Shown here: piece by piece, positions 1 to 6,281 of the stretch | Layout: each line of letters begins with the position of its first letter | How positions within the stretch are numbered: the stretch's first letter is position 1 | DNA from: Cyanobacteria bacterium NC_groundwater_1444_Ag_S-0.65um_54_12 | Lineage (GTDB): Bacteria > Cyanobacteriota > Sericytochromatia > S15B-MN24 > VGJW01 | DNA length: 7,332 bases | NCBI GenBank assembly: GCA_016267585.1 | Contig: JACQUT010000277.1 | Location: forward strand, 1 to 7,332 | Reading direction: 5' to 3' | The notes under the pieces: model-generated | Told to the model about the DNA's origin: nothing | Database searches by the model: none | The model's input: only the letters and a program-made list of their open reading frames with translations | Position numbers and translations under genes: made by a program

Positions 1-2927
1 CAAGTGGGATCCCTTTGCAAGTTGCGCTCAGCTATTTGTAATAGCTCTTCATATTTTCTGTTGGTTTCGGCATGATCTGCTAGCAGATTAAAAGCCGTTT
101 CGGCTTTGCGACGATAATGCTCGGATTCTAATTGGCACCAGGGCTCGCTTGCAAACTCCGCCAGGTAAGAACCCTGGTAACGGTCAATCGCTGCTTGCAT
201 TGCTACCAGGCGCTCGGTTTCGGGAAGTGAGGCATCACGGCCTCGCGAATGGTGATATTCGAACTCTCGCGCATCCCACCAATAGTTGATGGCAAAATCA
301 AAGATATAGCGTCCTTCTACCAAGCGTATGAAGCGAGAAGCCTGGCTCTTTGCGAGGTTTGGCTCCAGCGCTTGCCGCAATCGCGAGATCAATACATGAA
401 TAGCGGAACGGGTGGTATCTTGATCGGAATAAAATAGTTCCGCCAGTTCCTCTTTGGTGGCACCTCGCCGCTTGCCGAGCAAGTAAGCCAGTATCAGCTT
501 AGTTTTGTAACCACGCCAATCACGCTGCGCCAGCTCTTGGCCAGCTACTTCAACTCGGAAAGTGCCAAATGACCAGATGGCAATCTCCGGAATCGGAAGT
601 GACGAAGTGCCAGTCGCTGTCCCGGCACTCTCGCTCGTCAGCAGATGCTGGTAACCATACTCCAGAGCAATGGCTTGGGCTTGATCGAAATAGGTCTTGC
701 TCTCCTTGCCACTAGCTTGGTAAAGATCGAGCAAGACTTGTACGAGGCGGAAACGATAGTTATGTTGTTCCAGATAAGCGCGTGCTTCATTCAGGATCCG
801 GGTAGCTTCCGCGCTATTACCCACCTTGAGGTAGGCTTTTGCCAGGGGGTAAATCAGATCGCCACAAGTGGGATCGTTCGCGCGGTATCCGCGAAGCTGG
901 AGTGACTGCCGCAAAAGTGTCAAGGCACGTTCACCGTTTCCGCCGTGTACTTCCAGCATGGCCTCGCCCGCTAGCGCCATGGCTTCCTGTGGGCGATCGC
1001 CCAGTGCTATCGCCGCCTCTTTGGCCTGCTGGAAGTAATCCAGAGCTTCGCGGTGACGTTCCTGGCGCAGATACAGCTCACCAAAAGTCCAGAGCGCAAA
1101 AGCTTCTTCCCGGCTCTCTGAGAGTTGACGAGCCAGCTCGAGTGCTCGTCTCGCCTCTTGCAAGCCTTGCTCGAACTGTCCGAGGTAACCGGCTAGCAAA
1201 GCCAGGTTGTTGTAGGTCATGGGGAGCGCCCAGCGTCCGGCACGCTGGGAAAGGCGAATGGAATCCCGGTAATGCGCCATGGCTTGGACAAAGTTACCGA
1301 GCCTGGCCTGTGCCAAGCCAGTATTGTGCAATACGCGCGCTTGGCCAGCAAAATCCATTGCCTGACGATAGCGTTCCAGCGCCAGATCGAACTGTTCAAG
1401 CGCTTTGGCTGTTTGATCGGAAAAAAGGTGCCAGACTCCCAGCGCATTATGCGCCATGGCTCGACCAAAATGCTCGGTGTCCGGAAGCACTGCCAGCGCT
1501 TGAATAGCGGCTTCTTGTTGCCGATCGTTGCCACGAGCGCCTAGCGCTGCTGCTGTGAGCGCCAGAGCCAAGCCAGCCCCACGTGGATCAGCGGCGCGCT
1601 GCGAAAGATCGCGTGCCTTGGCATAGTGATCGAGTGCTCCATCAAAATCGCCGCGTGCTCGAGCTACTTCGCCTGCCATCAATTGCGCGGTGATAGCATT
1701 AGCCGAGAGATCGTCCGGCAAACGCACCAGGATTTTCGCCACGGTTTCTACCCGTTGGCTCCGCAGCAAGCGCCAGCCGATCTCATCGAGCCGTTGCATG
1801 GCGTAAGACGTATCGCCAGCTGCTAGTAGCAGTTCCAGTGCCACTGCCGGTGATTCTTCCAGCAGGCGATCGCCCAACCGCCGTTGTATTTGCCTATACT
1901 CAAATGGCGTCAACTCGCTAGCGGCACGTTTTTGCAAGAAGCTTCGGAAGATGGGATGAAACTGATAAGCCGGCGCGCCATCACTTGTCCCGAGCAATGT
2001 CACGAACAGGTTTCGCTCCCAGATCAGCGAAAGCCAGCGTCCCGAATAGTCTATTTCTAACACCACACTGCACAGGCTGGCATCAAGGCGTGGCAACAAG
2101 GCGGTCTGTAGTAAAAAACGTCTAAATTCCGGTTCCTGACGATCGTATACTTCCTGGAACAAGAAATCGCCCAGTTGTTCTGAAAGATCGGTGGTACGGA
2201 GCGGCAATTCAGCGCGCATGGCCAGCAGCACGCTGGCAAACCAACCCTCGGTCTGCGTAGTCAGTGCCGCCAACTCATCACCGGTCACGGCTAGCCCTCT
2301 TTGCGCCGCGAATAGGTGCGCTATTTCGACTGGCGTGAGTTTGAGCATCTCGGAACCCACTTCTACTAACTGCTGCCTGATGCGCAACTGTGGCAGGTTC
2401 AAGCCAGGTTGTGTCCGGGAAATAATAAGAAATTGTGCCTCTTCCGGGAAAAAGCGGATAAGAGCCTCGGTAGCTTCTTTGATACCAGGTGCCAGATCAA
2501 TGGTCTGGAAATCATCCAGCACCAGCAAGAAAGGCCCTCTGACACTGTTAGCTAATTCCTCGCAAAGCAGGCCGATAGCACTTCCGATTACTAGCGCTGG
2601 ATTATTGGCGGCGCGCAAAAGCGCTAGCGGTTCCGCCGAAAGATCCGGGAAACGTTCTTGGCAGCCAGCGACCAGATGGGCCATGAATACCAAAAGATCG
2701 CTATCTTCTTCAAAAAGGTTGTACCAGATCACCGGTAAACCGGTCCAACCGGCATAATCGGCGACCAGTGTAGATTTTCCGAACCCTGGTCCAGCATGGA
2801 CCAGAGTGAGCTGGTGGTAGGGATCCAGGCCTAGCTTGATACTTTTGAGCAGGTGTTCTCTTCGTAGCTGGCCTTGCGGCAGCAACGGAATCCGCAGCTT
2901 GCGTCGGATAACGAAGATATCAGTCAC
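1..2927 (-). CDS. Large STAND-ATPase/TPR transcriptional regulator with C-terminal SARP/BTAD domain, 3' end cut by window edge
   Basis: A cytoplasmic signal-responsive transcription activator is likely. I translated the minus strand by hand: 975 codons without a stop, running off the left edge, so the C-terminus is missing. Residues 9-30 (RKLRIPLLPQGQLRREHLL) match the usual opening of MalT-like ATPases. Walker A is GPGFGKST at 46-53 and Walker B is LLVLDDF at 134-140. The motif FHPIFRSFL at 333-341 is typical of the domain following the ATPase in MalT/LuxR STAND proteins. About 420-770 is alpha-helical with TPR-like repeats (for example NNLALLAGYLGQFEQGLQEA). About 783-865 is an OmpR/SARP-type winged helix (IAIWSFGTFRVEVAG, then TKEELAELFY and HVLISRLRQAL). 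About 883 onward is the first two thirds of a BTAD domain (DRYQGSYLAEF). The GTG at 2927 is chosen because an in-frame TAA lies at 2967-2969, no ATG lies between, and the family N-terminus begins here. In MalT the output domain is a LuxR helix-turn-helix; in AfsR-type SARPs the DNA-binding part is N-terminal. This protein has the opposite order to AfsR. Ligand and targets are unknown; the neighbouring lipid kinase and exporter are candidates. Confidence 0.9.
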   Translation of the reverse strand, partial: MTDIFVIRRKLRIPLLPQGQLRREHLLKSIKLGLDPYHQLTLVHAGPGFGKSTLVADYAGWTGLPVIWYNLFEEDSDLLVFMAHLVAGCQERFPDLSAEPLALLRAANNPALVIGSAIGLLCEELANSVRGPFLLVLDDFQTIDLAPGIKEATEALIRFFPEEAQFLIISRTQPGLNLPQLRIRQQLVEVGSEMLKLTPVEIAHLFAAQRGLAVTGDELAALTTQTEGWFASVLLAMRAELPLRTTDLSEQLGDFLFQEVYDRQEPEFRRFLLQTALLPRLDASLCSVVLEIDYSGRWLSLIWERNLFVTLLGTSDGAPAYQFHPIFRSFLQKRAASELTPFEYRQIQRRLGDRLLEESPAVALELLLAAGDTSYAMQRLDEIGWRLLRSQRVETVAKILVRLPDDLSANAITAQLMAGEVARARGDFDGALDHYAKARDLSQRAADPRGAGLALALTAAALGARGNDRQQEAAIQALAVLPDTEHFGRAMAHNALGVWHLFSDQTAKALEQFDLALERYRQAMDFAGQARVLHNTGLAQARLGNFVQAMAHYRDSIRLSQRAGRWALPMTYNNLALLAGYLGQFEQGLQEARRALELARQLSESREEAFALWTFGELYLRQERHREALDYFQQAKEAAIALGDRPQEAMALAGEAMLEVHGGNGERALTLLRQSLQLRGYRANDPTCGDLIYPLAKAYLKVGNSAEATRILNEARAYLEQHNYRFRLVQVLLDLYQASGKESKTYFDQAQAIALEYGYQHLLTSESAGTATGTSSLPIPEIAIWSFGTFRVEVAGQELAQRDWRGYKTKLILAYLLGKRRGATKEELAELFYSDQDTTRSAIHVLISRLRQALEPNLAKSQASRFIRLVEGRYIFDFAINYWWDAREFEYHHSRGRDASLPETERLVAMQAAIDRYQGSYLAEFASEPWCQLESEHYRRKAETAFNLLADHAETNRKYEELLQIAERNLQRDPT
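992..1001. repeat. HIP1-type palindrome GGCGATCGCC
   Basis: A perfect copy of the extended HIP1 palindrome inside the TPR region of the regulator gene, within the 12-base palindrome GGGCGATCGCCC at 991-1002. It encodes Gly-Asp-Arg in the regulator frame. Confidence 0.65.
1865..1874. repeat. HIP1-type palindrome GGCGATCGCC
   Basis: A perfect extended HIP1 palindrome in the regulator gene, just after the ATPase part, encoding Gly-Asp-Arg of RRLGDRLLEE (residues 359-368). Confidence 0.65.
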
Positions 2928-2934
2928 AGAGGGG

Positions 2935-2965
2935 ATTATACCCTGCCCATGTGATCCAGGACCAA
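2935..2965 (-). promoter_or_regulatory. Candidate promoter of the regulator, possibly giving a leaderless mRNA
   Basis: On the minus strand a perfect TATAAT lies at 2940-2935, only 7 bases before the GTG start at 2927. TTGGTC at 2965-2960 is a poor -35 match with a 19-base spacer. No Shine-Dalgarno sequence precedes the GTG (the bases are CCCCTCT). If the -10 box is real, transcription would start at or next to the first codon and the message would be leaderless. The box sits in the 68-bp gap after the lipid-kinase stop, so the regulator may have its own promoter as well as read-through. Confidence 0.45.
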
Positions 2966-2995
2966 GTTACTTTACCGTCATTCGGGGTAGAGCGT

Positions 2996-3907
2996 TCAGG
3001 CTATGACTCTGATAGCGCACGGTCGCACTGCGAGGCGAAGATTTCGAGTGCAGGCCAGTACCTCTCCATCGCCGATGAAAGTTGCTGGCGCCTCTGAGCA
3101 GACTGTTATTTGCTTGCCAGCAAAATCGATGGCGTCGCGTCGCCGGGTGTGAGCACCGCGCAAGGTCATCAGAATCACCGTCCAGATGGTTCCCAGACGG
3201 CTGCGACGCTCGAGGAGCAGACCAGTCAGTTCGCCATCGTCCGAACGGGCAGCCGGGCAGGGCATGATCGTCTTGCCGATGGTAGGCTGATTGTTGACGA
3301 AAACCGCTACGCTGGTAAAGCGGCCAATTGAATGCCCGTCGCAAGAGATATTGACGGTAGTGTAGATCTTGCGGCCCGTCAGTAATACGATGAAGCTGTA
3401 GAGAGTGTAGATCAGACTTCCGAGAGCACGACAGATAGCACGCGCCGTACCGGTGCTCGCTTTGAAGCGATTGACGGCGACGGCTACCTGGCTCACGACG
3501 CCTAGACCACCGGCAGTTATGAATAGCTTACCATTGACCTCGACGAGATCTAACAATCTGGTAGCGGCTCGGCGCACCGTCTCGCAGGCTCCGGGAAGCT
3601 GCTCGGGTATGCCCAGATAATTGGCCAGGTCGTTGGCCGTGCCATAGGGTATCAGGCCCAGCCGAACGTCGGTGCCGGCGATCGCGTTGACGGCAATGTT
3701 GATGGTCCCATCGCCACCTACTATTACCAGGTCAGTTATGCCATCTCCGGGCGCGGTACTGGCAGCTGCTATCGTCTCGGCAACGGTCCGGGGAATTCGG
3801 ATGTCCAGCTGGTAACCCATGAATTCCGCGCGTAATTGCGCCGACAGGTCGGCTTGGTTGCCGCGGCGCGCGGCCGGGTTGATGATGATCCGGATCTTTC
3901 GCTCCAT
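2996..3907 (-). CDS. YegS/DgkB-family diacylglycerol or lipid kinase
   Basis: A 303-residue soluble or membrane-associated lipid kinase of the DAGK catalytic family, expected to transfer phosphate from ATP to a lipid such as diacylglycerol at the inner face of the membrane. Visible motifs in order: IIINPAARRG at 7-16 (nucleotide-binding strand and loop), VIVGGDGT at 61-68, LGLIPYGTANDLANYLGIP at 83-101, a central TAGGLGVVSQVA segment at 131-142, PAARSDDGELTG at 218-229 and IGDGE at 278-282. The aspartate of the last motif corresponds to the catalytic-base position of DgkB-type kinases. Length is normal for the family (about 290-330). The ATG at 3907 fits because the family motif begins a few residues later, and a weak ribosome site, AGGG (3915-3918), lies 7 bases upstream. 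It is divergent from the MMPL exporter and 68 bp upstream of the regulator in the same direction. The true substrate (diacylglycerol, glycolipid, sphingoid base) cannot be told from sequence. Confidence 0.92.
   Translation of the reverse strand: MERKIRIIINPAARRGNQADLSAQLRAEFMGYQLDIRIPRTVAETIAAASTAPGDGITDLVIVGGDGTINIAVNAIAGTDVRLGLIPYGTANDLANYLGIPEQLPGACETVRRAATRLLDLVEVNGKLFITAGGLGVVSQVAVAVNRFKASTGTARAICRALGSLIYTLYSFIVLLTGRKIYTTVNISCDGHSIGRFTSVAVFVNNQPTIGKTIMPCPAARSDDGELTGLLLERRSRLGTIWTVILMTLRGAHTRRRDAIDFAGKQITVCSEAPATFIGDGEVLACTRNLRLAVRPCAIRVIA
3678..3685. repeat. HIP1 core palindrome GCGATCGC
   Basis: An 8-base HIP1 core inside the lipid-kinase gene, without the full GG...CC flanks. It overlaps codons of the NAIAGTD segment (residues 74-80), so here it is read in a different codon phase from the Gly-Asp-Arg copies. 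Confidence 0.55.
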
Positions 3908-3931
3908 TTTTCTGCCCTACTCTTCACTATC

Positions 3932-3951
3932 GCTATCGTGGCCTGGGTAGC
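3932..3951. promoter_or_regulatory. Imperfect 20-bp dyad in the divergent kinase/exporter intergenic region
   Basis: The two 10-base arms GCTATCGTGG and CCTGGGTAGC are inverted repeats with 7 of 10 positions matching; the outer four bases are perfect. The left arm overlaps a tandem CTATCG-CTATCG duplication at 3928-3939. It lies 24 bp upstream of the kinase ATG and 15 bp before the first possible exporter start. The position suits an operator controlling both divergent genes, but the match is weak and may be chance. I could not identify convincing -35/-10 pairs in this gap; TGCTAAAAA at 3980-3988 is a possible extended -10 for the exporter without a good -35. Confidence 0.25.
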
Positions 3952-3966
3952 GAATCTGACGGCCAA

Positions 3967-6228
3967 ATGGTTAAAAGGGTGCTAAAAAGTGGGCATAACT
4001 GGTGCATGTTGAAGTCCTGGTATACATTGCTCGGCGCTGCCATCTATCACTATCGCGGCTGGGTGCTGGCCAGCTGGCTGCTGATTGCTGTGGGCGGCGG
4101 AATATTAGCCAGCCGGGCGCCAACCGTTCTGGAAAGCGGCTCCGGTGAGTTACCCGGCACGCCCTCGGCACGGGTAGCAGAGATCATCGCCAGCGAATTC
4201 GCCACTCCGCTCTCGCAGTTGCTGGTGGTGACCATTGGCGCGTCTGAAGCCATACCAGCCGCTACCGTGCAGGAAGTGCAGCGTACCCTGGCTGGTTCAA
4301 CACTGGTGAGGCGGGTACTGGGTCCGGACGATCCGGGCGGATTTGGTCTAAGGAGCAGCGATGCGCGCCAGGCAGCCTGGCTGCTCGGGCTGAATGCTGG
4401 CAGCGAACGCGAGGCCGAGCGAGCGGTACCCGGTTTGCGACGGCTCTTGACTGATATACCGCTGCCTGCCGACGTGCAGCTATCACTCACGGGACGTGCG
4501 GCAATGCTGGTGGACATCAATACCCTCAGCGCTGCGGACACCGCGGTTGCCGAGGCCCGGGTCCTACCGATCACGCTGCTGATACTGCTGGTGGCATTCG
4601 GGTCGTTGCTAGCTGCTGGTCTTCCCCTGGCCATGGGAATGGCGACGACCACGGTAGCGATGGGATTGGTCTTCTTGGTAGGACGTTCCCTGCCACTCTC
4701 TAGCCTGGCGCAGAGCGTGGTCACCATGGTCGGTCTGGCGGTAGGCATCGATTATTCCTTGATTGTCCTCAAGCGTTTCCGGGAAGGATTGCGAGCCGGA
4801 CACACTATCAAAGATGCCGTTAGCCGGGCGATGGCAACGGCCGGACGAGCGGTTACCTTCTCGGCGCTAACTGTGATCAGCGGTCTGGGCGGTTTGCTGT
4901 TCACGCCCTTGCTAGAGACCCGGTCAATCGGTCTGGGTGGCTTGCTCGTCGTGCTGCTCTCGTTGCTGGCAGCTCTGACCTTGTTGCCCGCCCTCTTGTC
5001 CTATCTCGGTCCTCGGATCGATCTGGGATCCTCCTGGCTGATCCGGTCACCATTGCACAAGGTCACCGGGAAACTCTGGACCAGGTGGGCCCAGCTGGTG
5101 ATGGACCGGCCAATTCGTGCTTTGCTGGTGGGCGGCATCGTTCTGGCAGCCCTCAGTTACCCGGCCATGAGTCTGCGGCTCGGTTTCCCGGCTGGCCACT
5201 GGCTTCCGGAGCACATGGAGGCCATTCGCGGTTTTCGTGCGCTCGCAGCAATGGGGCAAGGCCAGATCCATGCGCCGCTACACGTGTTAGTGACGGCCCA
5301 GGACGGCGCTATCCTGGCTGCCAAGCATTTGGCGGAGCTGCGGCGAATCGGCGATCGCCTGAAGGGCGATCGCCGGGTACATCAGGTTCGTTCTGCGGTA
5401 GACCTCGCGCCAGGGATGACCTTGGCCCAGGCTTATTTGCTCTATGCTGATCGCCAGCTGGCGCTGGCACGTTTCCCCGCCATCGCGGAATTCTTTTTGG
5501 CGCGGGATGGACACGCTACTTTAATAGAAGTCATACTGAAAGACGAAGTGACCCTGGCTGAGCTACAAGCTCTGACCAGAGAGGTCGGAGTCTGGAGCGC
5601 TGGTGGTGGCCTGCAGATCCAGGTCGGTGGCTGGGGCGCTTACTACAACGACTTCGACACCCTGATGGCACGGACCTATCCCCGCGTCATGGGGTTGGTG
5701 CTGGCCAGCACGTTCATCGTACTATTTTGGGCTTTTAGATCGCTGCTGATTCCTCTCAAAGCGCTGGTGCTGAATCTCTGCTCGGTAGCAGCCGGTTACG
5801 GGATGGTCGTGCTGGTGTTCCAGCATGGGGTGGGAGCTTCCCTCTTTGGCCTGGACCGCGGGCTTGGCGCAGTACCCGCAGTGGTGCCCATCTTGCTCTT
5901 CTGCTTGCTCTTCGGGTTATCGATGGATTACGAGGTCTTCCTGCTGGCGCGCATCAAGGAAGAGTATGACGCTCATGGCGACAATCGCCGCGCGGTAGCG
6001 CACGGCTTGGCCATGACTGCCGGCATGATCACGAGCGCGGCGCTCGTCATGGTGGTAGTTTTCGGAGCCTTTGCCTGGGCACAAATAGCCATCGTGAAAA
6101 TGCTGGGCTTTGGCCTGGCAGTAGCAGTCCTGGTTGACGCTACCATCATTCGCGCCCTGCTCGTACCAGCCCTGATGCGGGTTGCGGGCAACTGGAACTG
6201 GTACCCAGGAAAGCGGCCGGAGCACTGA
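3967..6228 (+). CDS. MMPL/RND-family membrane transporter, probable lipid or hydrophobic-molecule exporter
   Basis: A 753-residue inner-membrane transporter of the MMPL branch of the RND superfamily, whose members move lipids, glycolipids or hydrophobic compounds out of the cell using the proton gradient. Topology is the expected two-fold repeat: TM1 at about 31-48, a first extracytoplasmic domain to about 195, TM2-TM6 at about 199-355, TM7 at about 385-405, a second domain to about 570, then TM8-TM12. The proton-relay Asp-Tyr pairs are intact in both halves: GIDYS (D262, Y263) and SMDYE (D654, Y655), each followed by the conserved R-x-x-E region (KRFREG; ARIKEEY). Length is close to the usual 700-750 for compact MMPL proteins, and there is no long C-terminal extension as in MmpL3. 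I list the longest frame, but ATG at 4006 (residue 14, MLKSWYTLLG) is the more family-like start; neither has a strong ribosome site. It is divergent from the lipid kinase, suggesting co-regulation. The cargo is unknown. Confidence 0.93.
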   Translation: MVKRVLKSGHNWCMLKSWYTLLGAAIYHYRGWVLASWLLIAVGGGILASRAPTVLESGSGELPGTPSARVAEIIASEFATPLSQLLVVTIGASEAIPAATVQEVQRTLAGSTLVRRVLGPDDPGGFGLRSSDARQAAWLLGLNAGSEREAERAVPGLRRLLTDIPLPADVQLSLTGRAAMLVDINTLSAADTAVAEARVLPITLLILLVAFGSLLAAGLPLAMGMATTTVAMGLVFLVGRSLPLSSLAQSVVTMVGLAVGIDYSLIVLKRFREGLRAGHTIKDAVSRAMATAGRAVTFSALTVISGLGGLLFTPLLETRSIGLGGLLVVLLSLLAALTLLPALLSYLGPRIDLGSSWLIRSPLHKVTGKLWTRWAQLVMDRPIRALLVGGIVLAALSYPAMSLRLGFPAGHWLPEHMEAIRGFRALAAMGQGQIHAPLHVLVTAQDGAILAAKHLAELRRIGDRLKGDRRVHQVRSAVDLAPGMTLAQAYLLYADRQLALARFPAIAEFFLARDGHATLIEVILKDEVTLAELQALTREVGVWSAGGGLQIQVGGWGAYYNDFDTLMARTYPRVMGLVLASTFIVLFWAFRSLLIPLKALVLNLCSVAAGYGMVVLVFQHGVGASLFGLDRGLGAVPAVVPILLFCLLFGLSMDYEVFLLARIKEEYDAHGDNRRAVAHGLAMTAGMITSAALVMVVVFGAFAWAQIAIVKMLGFGLAVAVLVDATIIRALLVPALMRVAGNWNWYPGKRPEH
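5350..5374. repeat. Pair of HIP1-type palindromes GGCGATCGCC
   Basis: Two perfect copies of GGCGATCGCC, at 5350-5359 and 5365-5374, start 15 bp apart inside the exporter gene and encode the IGDRLKGDRR stretch of the second extracytoplasmic domain. HIP1 (GCGATCGC) is the highly iterated palindrome of many cyanobacterial genomes, and the extended 10-mer form is typical of it. Confidence 0.7.
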
Positions 6229-6241
6229 CGCCCCGGCCGCT
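6212..6241. terminator. GC-rich hairpin at the convergent gene ends, likely bidirectional terminator
   Basis: AGCGGCCGG (6212-6220) and CCGGCCGCT (6233-6241) form a perfect 9-bp stem with a 12-base loop that contains the exporter's TGA (6226-6228). On the plus strand a TTTT run follows 8 bases later (6250-6253). On the minus strand the stem is followed directly by TTTCC. It can therefore serve the exporter and the convergent 326-residue gene. The U-tracts are short, so efficiency is uncertain. Confidence 0.5.
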
Positions 6242-6253
6242 AGTTCGACTTTT

Positions 6254-6274
6254 GAAAATCGTTTGGTGATTTTC
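6254..6274. terminator. AT-rich hairpin between convergent genes
   Basis: GAAAATC (6254-6260) and GATTTTC (6268-6274) form a perfect 7-bp stem with a 7-base loop. It is AT-rich, with only a scattered T-run after it on the plus strand (CCGTCCTTT) and none on the minus strand. It could add to termination or stabilise a 3' end, but alone it is a weak terminator. Confidence 0.3.
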
Positions 6275-6281
6275 CCGTCCT

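Noticed and set aside
976..1460. Three copies of GCCATGGC (976, 1276, 1453)
   Set aside because: All encode Ala-Met-Ala in the regulator's TPR helices, so repeated protein structure and codon choice explain them better than a DNA element.
839..1507. 222-codon plus-strand ORF and smaller plus-strand ORFs across 249-2757
   Set aside because: They lie antisense to the 975-codon regulator, are rich in Pro, Arg, Trp and Cys, and lack any family motif. The minus frame shows ordered ATPase, TPR and SARP domains instead.
1217..1534. 105-codon minus-strand ORF inside the regulator region
   Set aside because: It is in a different frame from the continuous regulator frame and shows no recognisable domain; it is an out-of-frame shadow.
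2967..3344. 125-codon minus-strand ORF overlapping the 3' half of the lipid kinase
   Set aside because: Out of frame with the kinase, with an arginine-, serine- and histidine-rich sequence and no motif. The kinase frame keeps its DDGE and GDGE motifs through this stretch, so there is no frameshift.
4050..4748. 232-codon minus-strand ORF antisense to the exporter
   Set aside because: Low-complexity Ser/Ala/Arg/Pro translation typical of antisense frames in GC-rich genes, while the plus strand encodes clear MMPL motifs.
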